64,000 nucleotides of DNA from CADEED01 sp041395625 (lineage in GTDB: Bacteria; Pseudomonadota; Gammaproteobacteria; Steroidobacterales; Steroidobacteraceae), in contig JAWLAE010000001.1 in NCBI GenBank assembly GCA_041395625.1, positions 1,116,001 to 1,180,000 on the forward strand. Direction: 5' to 3'. Under the pieces are notes generated by a model. It was not told where the DNA came from. It saw only the letters and a list, made by a program, of their open reading frames with translations, and ran no database searches. The position numbers and the translations under genes are program-made. Position 1 is the first letter of the stretch. Each line of letters starts with the position of its first letter. Of this stretch, positions 17,369-24,975 are shown one piece after another.

Positions 17369-19822
17369 CTATCTATCGACGCCGAATCGATACGAGGCTG
17401 TCAGCCCGAAAGTTGCACCCTCGCCCTGGCTGACGTTCGGCGTGAAGGCGATGCCGATCGGCTGGTTGAAGTGCGGTTGAAAGATGACCGCCGTGGGGTA
17501 CTCTTCGTCGAGCACGTTGCGACCCCACAGGGACACCTCGAGACTCTTGCCGCGTCGCACACCGAGCCGTGCATTGACGAGCGTACGCGCCGGGATCTCC
17601 GCGATGTTGTAAGTGAGTGTGTAGGCCTTGCCGACATAGCTCGCATCGGCGCGCGCGAACAGCGACCAGTCGCCGCCGGCAAGCGGTGTCTCGAAAGCGA
17701 TATTGCCGCTGGCGTTCAGTTCGGGGGCACGCGGCAGGGACTGGCCGCCCACCTCCGGCGACAGCACGCCACGGAAGAACGTCGTCGGACAGAAGCCGAG
17801 CGCCAGCTGCGCCTGGCCACCGCAGTAACGCAGGATGCTGGGCTCGACGCTGTCCTGCCCGAACTCAGTAGGTGAGTAGCCGTAGGTCATACCCACGCGC
17901 CACTTGTCAGTGAGCGCGAAGCTCGCGGCGGCCTCGATGCCGCGCGAGCGCACCTTGCCGAGGTTCTGGATGATCGCCGTCACCGCCGGTGGCGGCGGCG
18001 TCGCATTGATCTGCAGTCCCTTGTAATTGATGTTGAACAGGATCAGCTCCGTGGCGAGCCGCTTGTCTAACCACTCGGCCTTCCAGCCCAGCTCGTAGGT
18101 ACGATTGATCGCTGGCTGGTAGGTCTGCAGTTCTACCGGCAGGGGCAAGCGCGTCGCCGCATCGATCGTCGGATTGAAGTAGCCGGATATCACACCCTTG
18201 GCAACGGAGAAATAGAAGCGCTGCGTCGGGCGAAACGCGTAATCGGCATGGTAGCGCCAGGTGTTGTACTCGAACTCAGCGCGCTGCAATGAGGCCGGCC
18301 CAACGGTTGCGTTGAACTGCTGGCGGTCCTCGGTGTCGGTGCGCAGCTCACCACCCAGCGTCAGCGTGTCGCCAACGTCGTACTCGAAGGTGGCGAAGTA
18401 GGCGCGCTGGTAGTCGGTGCGTTCGAGCTGCGTCGTCACGTACAGCGTACGCGGATCGGTGCGCTGCACGATGCCCGGATTGCCCAGGGTGAACAGCAGC
18501 GAGTCGCGATAGGTCTCACCGGGTGCGAGCGCGCGGCCATCGATTGACGATCCAGTATAGGACGTCGATTCATTCTTGTAATAGAAGGCGCCGATCGAGC
18601 CGCGCAGCCGCTGCGTCTGGTCGCTCTCGAGGCGTAGCTCCTGACTGAACGCGGTGGTGTCCGCAGGCGGACTGCCCGTGAACTGCGGCGCGCGCTCCGT
18701 GCGCACGACCGGCGCCGTGAGCCAGGCGGTCGTCGTCGGTACACCCATCGCCACGGCAGCCTGAAAGTCCGCCAGCCGGATCACCGCGAACGCATCACCG
18801 ACACCGTTGGCGGTGTACTCGGTGAAGGCCTCCGTCGTCGCTTCATAGAGCGATGTCTGGCTCACCAGCTTGAACTTCCCCACCTGATAGTCGAGATCGA
18901 GCGCGCCCAGGCGCACCTCGCGGGTGAAGCCTTCTGCCAGTTCATTCTGCGCGATGGTGTCGCGATAGGGTACCTCGCCACAGAACGCCGTCAATGCCAT
19001 CGGGTTCGGACCACAGTTGTTAGTGTCCATGAAGTACAATGCCGACGGATCGCGCTGATCGTCGGTGTAGAAACCGAACAGTCTGACACCGAGGCCATCG
19101 ATCGGCTCGGCGCGGAATGTGAGCGAAGCGCTCTTGGTTTCATAACCGCCGATATTCGGACCATTCGTGGCCGCGTTGTCGTAGGTGCCGTCGAAACTGT
19201 TGTAGCCGGCCGTGAAACGCACACCCGCCCGCTCGCCGAGCGGCGTCGAGACCGTGAACTTGCCCTCGCGACGATTGTCCGTGCCGGCCGTCGCCTCGAT
19301 GCGCGCGTACAGATCGCTGGTCGGCATGGCCGGTACGAAATTGATGGCGCCGTTGAAGGCATTGCGGCCATACAAGGCCGACTGCGGCCCCTTCACCACC
19401 TCGATGCGTTCGACATCGAGGATGTCGAGGTTGGCGGCACTGGTGCTCGACAGATAGACGCCGCCATAGAAGATTGCAACGTTGCGATCGGGACTGTTGA
19501 GGTTGGTCTGCGAGATACCGCGGATAACCGGCGTACCAAGCTGGCTCTGGATCGCATCGAAATACGTGAGGCCCGGGGTGAAGTTGGCGACATCCTGCAG
19601 GCTCTCGATGCCCTTGCTCTCGATGTCGGCGGCGGTGAGCGCCGTCACGGCGACCGGCACTTCGAGCAGGGTCTCCTGCTGCTTGCGTGCCGTCACGACC
19701 ACTTCTTCGAGGCCTGCAATCCCTGGCTGCTCGGCAGCCTGCTGGGCGTGGACATCGTTGGCCACAGCCACAGCTAACGCGGCAATCAAAACACAGACCA
19801 GATCATGCTTTCGATAAATCAT
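17369..19822 (-). CDS. TonB-dependent outer-membrane receptor
   Basis: An 817-residue protein with signal peptide (VCVLIAALAVAVANDVHA), a TonB box-like stretch (LEEVVVTARKQQETLLEVP, residues ~38-56), a plug domain with the RIEVVKGPQSALYGRNAFNG motif and a 22-strand-type barrel ending in an aromatic residue-rich strand (ATFGLTASYRFGVDR). The start at 19822 is placed before the signal peptide. It would import a substrate such as a siderophore, carbohydrate or aromatic compound using TonB energy. No linked transporter or regulator identifies the ligand. Confidence 0.92.
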   Translation of the reverse strand: MIYRKHDLVCVLIAALAVAVANDVHAQQAAEQPGIAGLEEVVVTARKQQETLLEVPVAVTALTAADIESKGIESLQDVANFTPGLTYFDAIQSQLGTPVIRGISQTNLNSPDRNVAIFYGGVYLSSTSAANLDILDVERIEVVKGPQSALYGRNAFNGAINFVPAMPTSDLYARIEATAGTDNRREGKFTVSTPLGERAGVRFTAGYNSFDGTYDNAATNGPNIGGYETKSASLTFRAEPIDGLGVRLFGFYTDDQRDPSALYFMDTNNCGPNPMALTAFCGEVPYRDTIAQNELAEGFTREVRLGALDLDYQVGKFKLVSQTSLYEATTEAFTEYTANGVGDAFAVIRLADFQAAVAMGVPTTTAWLTAPVVRTERAPQFTGSPPADTTAFSQELRLESDQTQRLRGSIGAFYYKNESTSYTGSSIDGRALAPGETYRDSLLFTLGNPGIVQRTDPRTLYVTTQLERTDYQRAYFATFEYDVGDTLTLGGELRTDTEDRQQFNATVGPASLQRAEFEYNTWRYHADYAFRPTQRFYFSVAKGVISGYFNPTIDAATRLPLPVELQTYQPAINRTYELGWKAEWLDKRLATELILFNINYKGLQINATPPPPAVTAIIQNLGKVRSRGIEAAASFALTDKWRVGMTYGYSPTEFGQDSVEPSILRYCGGQAQLALGFCPTTFFRGVLSPEVGGQSLPRAPELNASGNIAFETPLAGGDWSLFARADASYVGKAYTLTYNIAEIPARTLVNARLGVRRGKSLEVSLWGRNVLDEEYPTAVIFQPHFNQPIGIAFTPNVSQGEGATFGLTASYRFGVDR

Positions 19823-19951
19823 TGCGAGTCTCCCACGCTGCAGCAACAGCGGCGTGGCTGCTGTTTCTCATAGTTCTGTCTTTTGCGCAAGTGAGACCTA
19901 TCATTGACGGCCTCGGCGTGGTCGCCAGGCCGCTTGGACGCTGCCGCCGGG

Positions 19952-20386
19952 TCAGCCTGCAACAACTTCCATCTCGAGATGTTTCTCCGCCTTGAGCGAG
20001 GCCGAAATCAGACATACCTGCTCCGATTTCTCGAGCAGTTTCTTCGCCCGCTCGACATCCGCGCCCGCCGGCACCGTGAGCTTCGCCTTGATCGCGAAGC
20101 TCGTGAACTGACTCACCCGCTCGATGCGATCGAGCGTGCCTTCGACCTGGCACTCGAGTTTGCGCCATTCGAACTTGGAAGCGGCCGCCACGGCGCGGAA
20201 CGACAGTACGAAGCAGTCCGCCATGGCAGCGGTCAGCAGCGTCTCGGGCGACCACTGATCGCCGGGGCCGTCGAACTCCTTGGGCGGTGCGCTGGCGAGC
20301 GTGGTAAGGCCAGGCGAGGTCAGGCTGACGTTGCCGGTGGGCGCTGCAGACGCAGCGACTGAATACTGATGCGGAAATGGATGCAT
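19952..20386 (-). CDS. OsmC-family peroxiredoxin-like protein
   Basis: A 144-residue cytoplasmic protein with the OsmC/Ohr fold pattern: GDQWSPETLLTAAMADCF (first Cys of the pair, residue ~58) and KSEQVCLISASL (second Cys, ~125). Both redox Cys are present, so it may reduce organic hydroperoxides or protect from oxidative stress. It is monocistronic between the TonB receptor and the VOC operon. Ohr versus OsmC subfamily is not resolved. Confidence 0.88.
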   Translation of the reverse strand: MHPFPHQYSVAASAAPTGNVSLTSPGLTTLASAPPKEFDGPGDQWSPETLLTAAMADCFVLSFRAVAAASKFEWRKLECQVEGTLDRIERVSQFTSFAIKAKLTVPAGADVERAKKLLEKSEQVCLISASLKAEKHLEMEVVAG

Positions 20387-20440
20387 GGCGAATACTCACG
20401 TGGAAATAGTTAGTAATGGAGTATAGCGCAAAAAGAGATA

Positions 20441-21226
20441 CTATTTTCTCGCACCGATCAGCGCAAAGTTAGCGCCCTGCGGATCGACGCCATTGACGAC
20501 GAACTCGCCGCCCGGGATTTCCCGCGGGCCGTTCACGATCTTGCCGCCGGCAGCGGTTGCGCTCTTTACGGCTGCGTCGATGTCCTTCACCCGGAAGTAG
20601 TAAGTCCAGATCGACACGGGCATCTCCTTGGGCTTGGTCATCACGGCACCAAACATGCCCGCGACGTGCGCGCGGCGCACGAACTCATAGGGGCCCATGG
20701 GGCCCATGTCCAGTTCGCCATCCTTGCGCCAGCCAAACTGCTTCGTATAGAAGGCCAGCGCGGCGCGACGATCCGAGGTCGCCAGTTCGTTCCAGGCACA
20801 ATGGCCAAGACGCGGCTTGTCATACGCGAACGCATCGCTGCCCTGGTCGCTCGAGCCGCGCATGACGTAGAACGGCGCGCCCTGCGGATCGGTCAACATC
20901 GCCAGTCGGCCGACGTCCGGAATATCGGTGGGTGGCATGTACACCTTGCCGCCGGCTGCGCTGATCGATTCAACGGTCCGGTCGACATCGTCGACCGCGA
21001 TATAGCCCAGCCAGATTGGTCGCCCGCCGCCGCGCTTCATGGCAGCGGTCATCGACATCACGCCGCCGGCGATGCCGTCGGCCGTGTGGATGATGCGGTA
21101 GTCCCTGTCGGCCTGGCCGCTGTCGACAAAGCGCCAGCCTAGCAACCGACCATAGAACTCCTGCGCCGCGTCGGCATCCGACGTCAGCAGTTCGTACCAA
21201 ATGAAATCGCCGTGTTGGTTACGCAT
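20441..21226 (-). CDS. Two-domain VOC (glyoxalase/bleomycin resistance) family protein
   Basis: A 261-residue protein with two VOC domains. Domain one begins HGDFIWYELLTSDADAAQEF (residues 5-24) and domain two GHCAWNELATSDRRAALAF (near residue 140). The repeated W-x-EL-x-TSD pattern marks a duplication. Such proteins are often annotated as glyoxalase-like or hydroxylase-type VOC proteins. The ATG at 21226 shares one base with the stop of the preceding VOC gene. It is the last gene of the TetR-headed operon. Confidence 0.86.
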   Translation of the reverse strand: MRNQHGDFIWYELLTSDADAAQEFYGRLLGWRFVDSGQADRDYRIIHTADGIAGGVMSMTAAMKRGGGRPIWLGYIAVDDVDRTVESISAAGGKVYMPPTDIPDVGRLAMLTDPQGAPFYVMRGSSDQGSDAFAYDKPRLGHCAWNELATSDRRAALAFYTKQFGWRKDGELDMGPMGPYEFVRRAHVAGMFGAVMTKPKEMPVSIWTYYFRVKDIDAAVKSATAAGGKIVNGPREIPGGEFVVNGVDPQGANFALIGARK

Positions 21227-21741
21227 CACTTGTTACTCCTCTTGATGATGGATGGCGTGTCGGCAGGTGCGGCTGCGGCGGCTTCGAGTGCTGCGATGTC
21301 GATCTTGACCATCTTGAACATCGCCTGTGCGGCGCGCTCATTGGCGTCGGTATCCTCGCCATAGAGCAGCTCGAACAACCGCCGCGGCGTCACTTGCCAA
21401 TAGAGCCCAAAGCGGTCCTGGCACCAGCCGCATTGAATGCCCCGGCCGCCGTTGGCGGTCAGCGCGTCCCAGTAGCGGTCTACTTCCGCCTGGTTCTCGC
21501 ACTCGATCGAGAACGACACCGCCTCGTTGAACTTGAATGCCGGGCCGCCATTGATGCCCAGGTACTTCTGCCCGTGCAGCGTGAACTCGACGCACAGGAG
21601 CTCGCCCTTTTTCGCCGATGGATTATCCGCCGGCGAATACAGCAGTCTGTCGACCCGGCTGTCGGGAATGAGCTGCGCGTAGAACTCCGCTGCTTCCCTG
21701 GCTGTGCCATCGAACCAGAGATTGGGGGTGATCGATTTCAT
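21226..21741 (-). CDS. VOC family protein (PhnB / 3-demethylubiquinone methyltransferase-like)
   Basis: A 171-residue VOC-fold protein: ITPNLWFDGTAREAAEFY at the N-terminus, FSIECENQAEVDRYWDAL in the middle and GIQCGWCQDRFGLYWQVTP near the C-terminus. This is the fold pattern usually annotated as PhnB-like or 3-demethylubiquinone-9 3-methyltransferase; no methyltransferase motif is visible, so that name is probably inherited only. The start overlaps the preceding VOC gene's stop (ATGA). Confidence 0.86.
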   Translation of the reverse strand: MKSITPNLWFDGTAREAAEFYAQLIPDSRVDRLLYSPADNPSAKKGELLCVEFTLHGQKYLGINGGPAFKFNEAVSFSIECENQAEVDRYWDALTANGGRGIQCGWCQDRFGLYWQVTPRRLFELLYGEDTDANERAAQAMFKMVKIDIAALEAAAAAPADTPSIIKRSNK

Positions 21742-22160
21742 GCTGGCGCCCTCGAACCCGCGTAGTTGATCATCCATGGCGTGCCGAACCGATCGGTGAA
21801 CATGGCGAAGCGCTCGGCCCAGAACGTCTCGCCGAGCGGCATCATGATCGACTTCGCGTCCTGGCTGAGTGCCTGGTAGGCGCGGTCCACTTCGGCCAAT
21901 GACTTGGGCGAGATCGAAACCGAAAAGCCCTGCGGCTCGCGATACCAGTCCGGCGGCGAATCGGATGCCATGATCGTCGCGTCGCCGAGTTGCAGCGACA
22001 TGTTCATGATCAGCTCGTCACCGCCCGGCATGCGGCTCTCGGCATCCGGTGCATCGCCGTTGCGAAACACGTCGAAGGTCGTGCCGCCCAGCGTCTTCGC
22101 GTAGAACGTCATCGCCTCGAGACAGTTGCCCTTGAACGTCAGATAGATAGTCGGTTCCAT
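21738..22160 (-). CDS. VOC family protein (PhnB-like)
   Basis: A 140-residue single VOC domain: TIYLTFKGNCLEAMTFYAKT at the N-terminus, the GGDELIMNMSLQLGDATIMA strand region and a FAMFTDRFGTPWMINY end that is characteristic of PhnB-like proteins. The ATG at 22160 follows the SRPBCC gene by 10 bases. Three VOC genes in a row after an SRPBCC gene and a TetR gene suggest a small-molecule response cassette, with ligands unknown. Confidence 0.86.
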   Translation of the reverse strand: MEPTIYLTFKGNCLEAMTFYAKTLGGTTFDVFRNGDAPDAESRMPGGDELIMNMSLQLGDATIMASDSPPDWYREPQGFSVSISPKSLAEVDRAYQALSQDAKSIMMPLGETFWAERFAMFTDRFGTPWMINYAGSRAPA

Positions 22161-22170
22161 TGTTTGACTC

Positions 22171-22587
22171 CTAACGATTGTGTTCCACATGGCGGGCGAA
22201 GTTGTCGAGAATCGCCTGCCAACCAGTGCGCTGCATGTCGATCGGATGTTCGGATTCGGCGTCGAACGTCACGCGCACCGCGACAGCATCCGCCTCGGGC
22301 GTGAACGCCACCTGTGCCACACGATCGCCGAACGCGTACTCGATGCGGCGGAGCGGCTCGATCTTCGTGTACGTGCCCGCGAAGTCGAAGCCCATCGAGC
22401 CATCCTTCGCCTCCATGCGCGACGAGAACGCACCACCCTCGCGCAGGTCCACTGTCGCGGCAGTGGTATGCCAGTCGTCGGAGGCGGCGTTCCACTGCCG
22501 GATGTCCTCGGGCGTCGTGTAGGCCGCCCAGACCTGCTCAAGCGGCGCACGGACGGTGGTTGCCACGGTGATTTTCTGTGCTGCCAT
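22171..22587 (-). CDS. SRPBCC / AHSA1-family protein
   Basis: A 138-residue START-like protein: ITVATTVRAPLEQVWAAYTT at the N-terminus, IRQWNAASDDWHT, a DLREGGAFSSRMEAKDG strand pair and GWQAILDNFARHVE as the C-terminal helix. The AHSA1/SRPBCC fold holds hydrophobic ligands. It is the first gene after tetR (21 bases downstream) and starts with ATG preceded by CAGGAGGAC. Confidence 0.88.
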   Translation of the reverse strand: MAAQKITVATTVRAPLEQVWAAYTTPEDIRQWNAASDDWHTTAATVDLREGGAFSSRMEAKDGSMGFDFAGTYTKIEPLRRIEYAFGDRVAQVAFTPEADAVAVRVTFDAESEHPIDMQRTGWQAILDNFARHVEHNR

Positions 22588-22608
22588 GATGACCAGTCCT
22601 CCTGGTAG

Positions 22609-23214
22609 TTAGCGTTTGAACAAGAGCCGCACGTAGCGGATCAGATGATCGACACTCTCCGCCGCGATCTCAGGTCCGCCTTTGGCCTTGGCGAGGATGA
22701 AAGCGCCCTGCAGCACCGCCTGCGTGTGCAGCGCCAGGGACGCCGCCGTCCACTCAGGCGACAGACGCCGTGCCGCGATCGCCGCTTCGATGTCCGCCTC
22801 AAGCGTTGCGGCATGGCTGCTGATACAGCGCTCGCAGGCATCGCGGATCGGCGGCGCCGTTTCGTAGGTTTCCTGCACCATCGTGCCGACCAGACAGGTG
22901 AACTCCGGCACGCCGCCGCGCAGCAGCGCCTTGCGGAACTCGAGGTAGCCGATTACCCGATCGAACGGATCGGCCAGCTCGTGATACGGCGCGGCGGCGA
23001 ACAACGCGCTAGTCACCTCAGACCAATGGTCGGCGGCCGCGACGGCAAGGTCATCCTTGGATTTGAAGTGGTGGAAAAACGCCCCCTTGGTCACCCCGGC
23101 GGCCGCGCACAGCTCGTCGACCGTCGTGCCCGAATAGCCTTTGGTGCGGATCACCCCGAGCGCCGCATCGAGGAGCTGGGTCTTGGCGTTGGGCTTAGAA
23201 GTGGTTCTCGGCAT
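22609..23214 (-). CDS. TetR-family transcriptional regulator
   Basis: A 201-residue regulator with an N-terminal HTH (AALGVIRTKGYSGTTVDELC, then AAGVTKGAFFHHFKSKDDL; residues 16-54) and a ligand domain that includes a TetR_C-like CxxC-less helical bundle (TCLVGTMVQETYETAP). It heads an operon with the SRPBCC gene and three VOC genes. A perfect 16-bp palindrome lies 25 bases upstream of its ATG, which is the probable autorepression site. The HTH resembles the AcrR/YcdC-like group with KGAFFHHF. Confidence 0.92.
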   Translation of the reverse strand: MPRTTSKPNAKTQLLDAALGVIRTKGYSGTTVDELCAAAGVTKGAFFHHFKSKDDLAVAAADHWSEVTSALFAAAPYHELADPFDRVIGYLEFRKALLRGGVPEFTCLVGTMVQETYETAPPIRDACERCISSHAATLEADIEAAIAARRLSPEWTAASLALHTQAVLQGAFILAKAKGGPEIAAESVDHLIRYVRLLFKR

Positions 23215-23239
23215 TCATTGTTCCCTGTGTCATCAATAT

Positions 23240-23255
23240 TACCAACTAGTTGGTA
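23240..23255. promoter_or_regulatory. Likely TetR operator
   Basis: The sequence TACCAACTAGTTGGTA is a perfect 16-bp palindrome. It sits 25 bases upstream of the tetR start and 53 bases upstream of the divergent antitoxin start. Size and symmetry fit a TetR dimer site, and the spacing fits repression of the tetR operon. Effects on the divergent toxin-antitoxin promoter are possible but not implied by the position. Confidence 0.7.
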
Positions 23256-23272
23256 CGTAGTCAAGCCCAGGC

Positions 23273-23301
23273 TTGACCACGTTGTACGGCACTGGTAATA
23301 C
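23273..23301 (+). promoter_or_regulatory. Promoter of MazEF-like operon
   Basis: TTGACC at 23273-23278 and TAATAC at 23296-23301 are separated by exactly 17 bases, an excellent sigma-70 promoter. The predicted start point, about 7 bases past the -10, falls on or beside the ATG at 23309, which would make the mRNA leaderless; there is no room for a ribosome site. Confidence 0.6.
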
Positions 23302-23308
23302 TGCGGGT

Positions 23309-23545
23309 ATGAAAGTTGCCGTTTCCATTCCTGAAGATGTTTTCGCCGAGGCTGAAGCGCTCGCCAAGCGCCTGAAGACCTCGAGAAGCAAGCTCTACAG
23401 CCGCGCGCTCGGAGAATTCGTCGGCCAACACGCCCCGGACCGTGTCACCGCGCTGATGAATGACGTCGTCGGGGATGTAGATCCAGGACCGGACGCGTTC
23501 AGCGTTATTGCAGCACGGCAGGTCTTGAAGAAGACCGAGTGGTAA
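23309..23545 (+). CDS. MazE-like / ribbon-helix-helix antitoxin
   Basis: A 78-residue protein beginning KVAVSIPEDVFAEAEALAKR with LKTSRSKLYSRALGEFV, a ribbon-helix-helix DNA-binding fold; the C-terminus (PGPDAFSVIAARQVLKKTEW) is the usual toxin-wrapping tail. The ATG at 23309 was chosen because the RHH motif begins there. The last codons overlap the toxin gene by 7 bases. It would neutralise MazF and repress the operon. Confidence 0.85.
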   Translation: MKVAVSIPEDVFAEAEALAKRLKTSRSKLYSRALGEFVGQHAPDRVTALMNDVVGDVDPGPDAFSVIAARQVLKKTEW

Positions 23546-23883
23546 TCGGCCAGGGCGAGACGTGGTGGGCTGACCTCGGCGAGCCCATTGGTTCCGCGCC
23601 GGGCTATAGACGTCCCGTGATCGTCGTGCAATGCGATGCACTGAATGTCAGCCGGATCGGCACGGTCGTTTGCGTGCCCTTGACCAGCAATCTGAAATGG
23701 GAGCGTGCGCCGGGCAACGTGCGATTGTCCGCAGCGGCCACCGGCCTGCCGAAAGACTCTGTTGCGAACGTATCGCTGATAGTGGCCCTGGACAAACGCC
23801 AGCTCGTCGAGCGGGTCGGAAAAATCTCCAAGCGTCAGCTGGAACGCATCCTGTCGGGCATTGACGTGATCGTCGGCCGATAA
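23539..23883 (+). CDS. MazF/PemK-family endoribonuclease toxin
   Basis: A 114-residue protein with the family features: QGETWWADLGEPIGSAPGYR at the start, RPVIVVQCDALN and VCVPLTSNLKW in the fold, and SVANVSLIVALDKRQL with KISKRQLERIL at the end. The R in GYRRPVIVVQ and the T/S in PLTSN correspond to the catalytic region of MazF RNases that cut mRNA. It starts with GTG inside the antitoxin's end. Cut sequence is unknown. Confidence 0.88.
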   Translation: MVIGQGETWWADLGEPIGSAPGYRRPVIVVQCDALNVSRIGTVVCVPLTSNLKWERAPGNVRLSAAATGLPKDSVANVSLIVALDKRQLVERVGKISKRQLERILSGIDVIVGR

Positions 23884-24102
23884 TGACAACCCACCGGTCG
23901 GCCGCCGTTCCCTGACAAATGTGAGTCCGCCGCGTCTCTCTAGCAGGGCAACACAGGAGCCGGAGATGAATCAGGGGGCACGATTTGCATGGCTTGCGGC
24001 GGGCCTCGTCGCCTGTCTCCCCGACGCTTACACACCGTCTTCGCCCTGGGTAAACACAGTGAAGTTCCTGATTCCCTGCGGCAGCAAAAAAGGGTGCATT
24101 CC

Positions 24103-24924
24103 ATGATCACTAACGAACAGATTCGAATGGCGCAGCGCTGTCTCCTCGCTGTCTTGATCTCGGGACTGCCGGTCGCTGCGTACACGCAGACGGCGGCTGA
24201 CACTGCGCGGCTTGCGGCGGCCAGCTCCTACCTGGAGACCGGCGGACTCAGGATCGGCATGACCCTGAAGGATCTCGGGCCAGCCACGCGTGCGCTGAAT
24301 CCGCTCCTGAAGGTAACCAATACCGAAATGGTGACGGTCTGGCCGTACGATCGGAACGACACCACCAAGACTGCGCCGCCCAACTCGCCGCAGTCCGTGC
24401 AATCCCTGCAGATGCAGACGATAGCGGCTGCCACGCGTACAACCAACGAAAGTGTCAACGCGACGCTGGCGGCCTACCCGAACCCGCCGGTCGTGACCAG
24501 GCTCAATCGTGTCATTTCGTATCCAGATGGTGCGGGACCCAACCACGCACAGGTTCTCGATGCACTGCGCGCAAAGTACGGGCAGGCGACGGTGACGAAC
24601 GTGTTCTCGGAATCGGCCAGCGGCTCGATGATGTTACTGTACTGGTACTTCGACACGGACGGCAAGTTGCTGCCGCCGAGCGCGCCGAGCTCGCTTCCGC
24701 CCTGCGATGCGGACATGAGAATGTGTACCGGGCGATCCATGTTCTCGCTCCTGATCTCAGCGTCAGGCAACGGCCTCGTTAAGTCCATGGACTACAAGAT
24801 AGTCAACGGTCCACTCGTGATCTCGGCGGATCTGGCAACCGACGCCTACCTGCAGTCCGTCGAGGACGCCCGGACAACGCAGCAGACCAACGACTCGAAG
24901 AACCGGCCACTGCCGAAACTATAG
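24103..24924 (+). CDS. Secreted hypothetical protein, paralogue of the 7392-8384 lipoprotein
   Basis: A 273-residue protein with a signal peptide (AQRCLLAVLISGLPVAAYTQ). The mature part has GGLRIGMTLKDLGPATRAL, then LDALRAKYGQATVTNVF and MMLLYWYFDTDGKL, then a Cys pair (CDADMRMC), ending DSKNRPLPKL. The order GMT - ALxxKYGxxT - Y-D-G - C..C - SKN tail matches the lipoprotein at 7392-8384. The ATG at 24103 has AGGG upstream. It is 51 bases upstream of the Sel1 gene and may be cotranscribed. Function unknown. Confidence 0.74.
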   Translation: MITNEQIRMAQRCLLAVLISGLPVAAYTQTAADTARLAAASSYLETGGLRIGMTLKDLGPATRALNPLLKVTNTEMVTVWPYDRNDTTKTAPPNSPQSVQSLQMQTIAAATRTTNESVNATLAAYPNPPVVTRLNRVISYPDGAGPNHAQVLDALRAKYGQATVTNVFSESASGSMMLLYWYFDTDGKLLPPSAPSSLPPCDADMRMCTGRSMFSLLISASGNGLVKSMDYKIVNGPLVISADLATDAYLQSVEDARTTQQTNDSKNRPLPKL

Positions 24925-24975
24925 GCGTCGCGGCGCTGCGCCTAGCGTGACGGGTGGCAGGCTAAGGAGACAACA

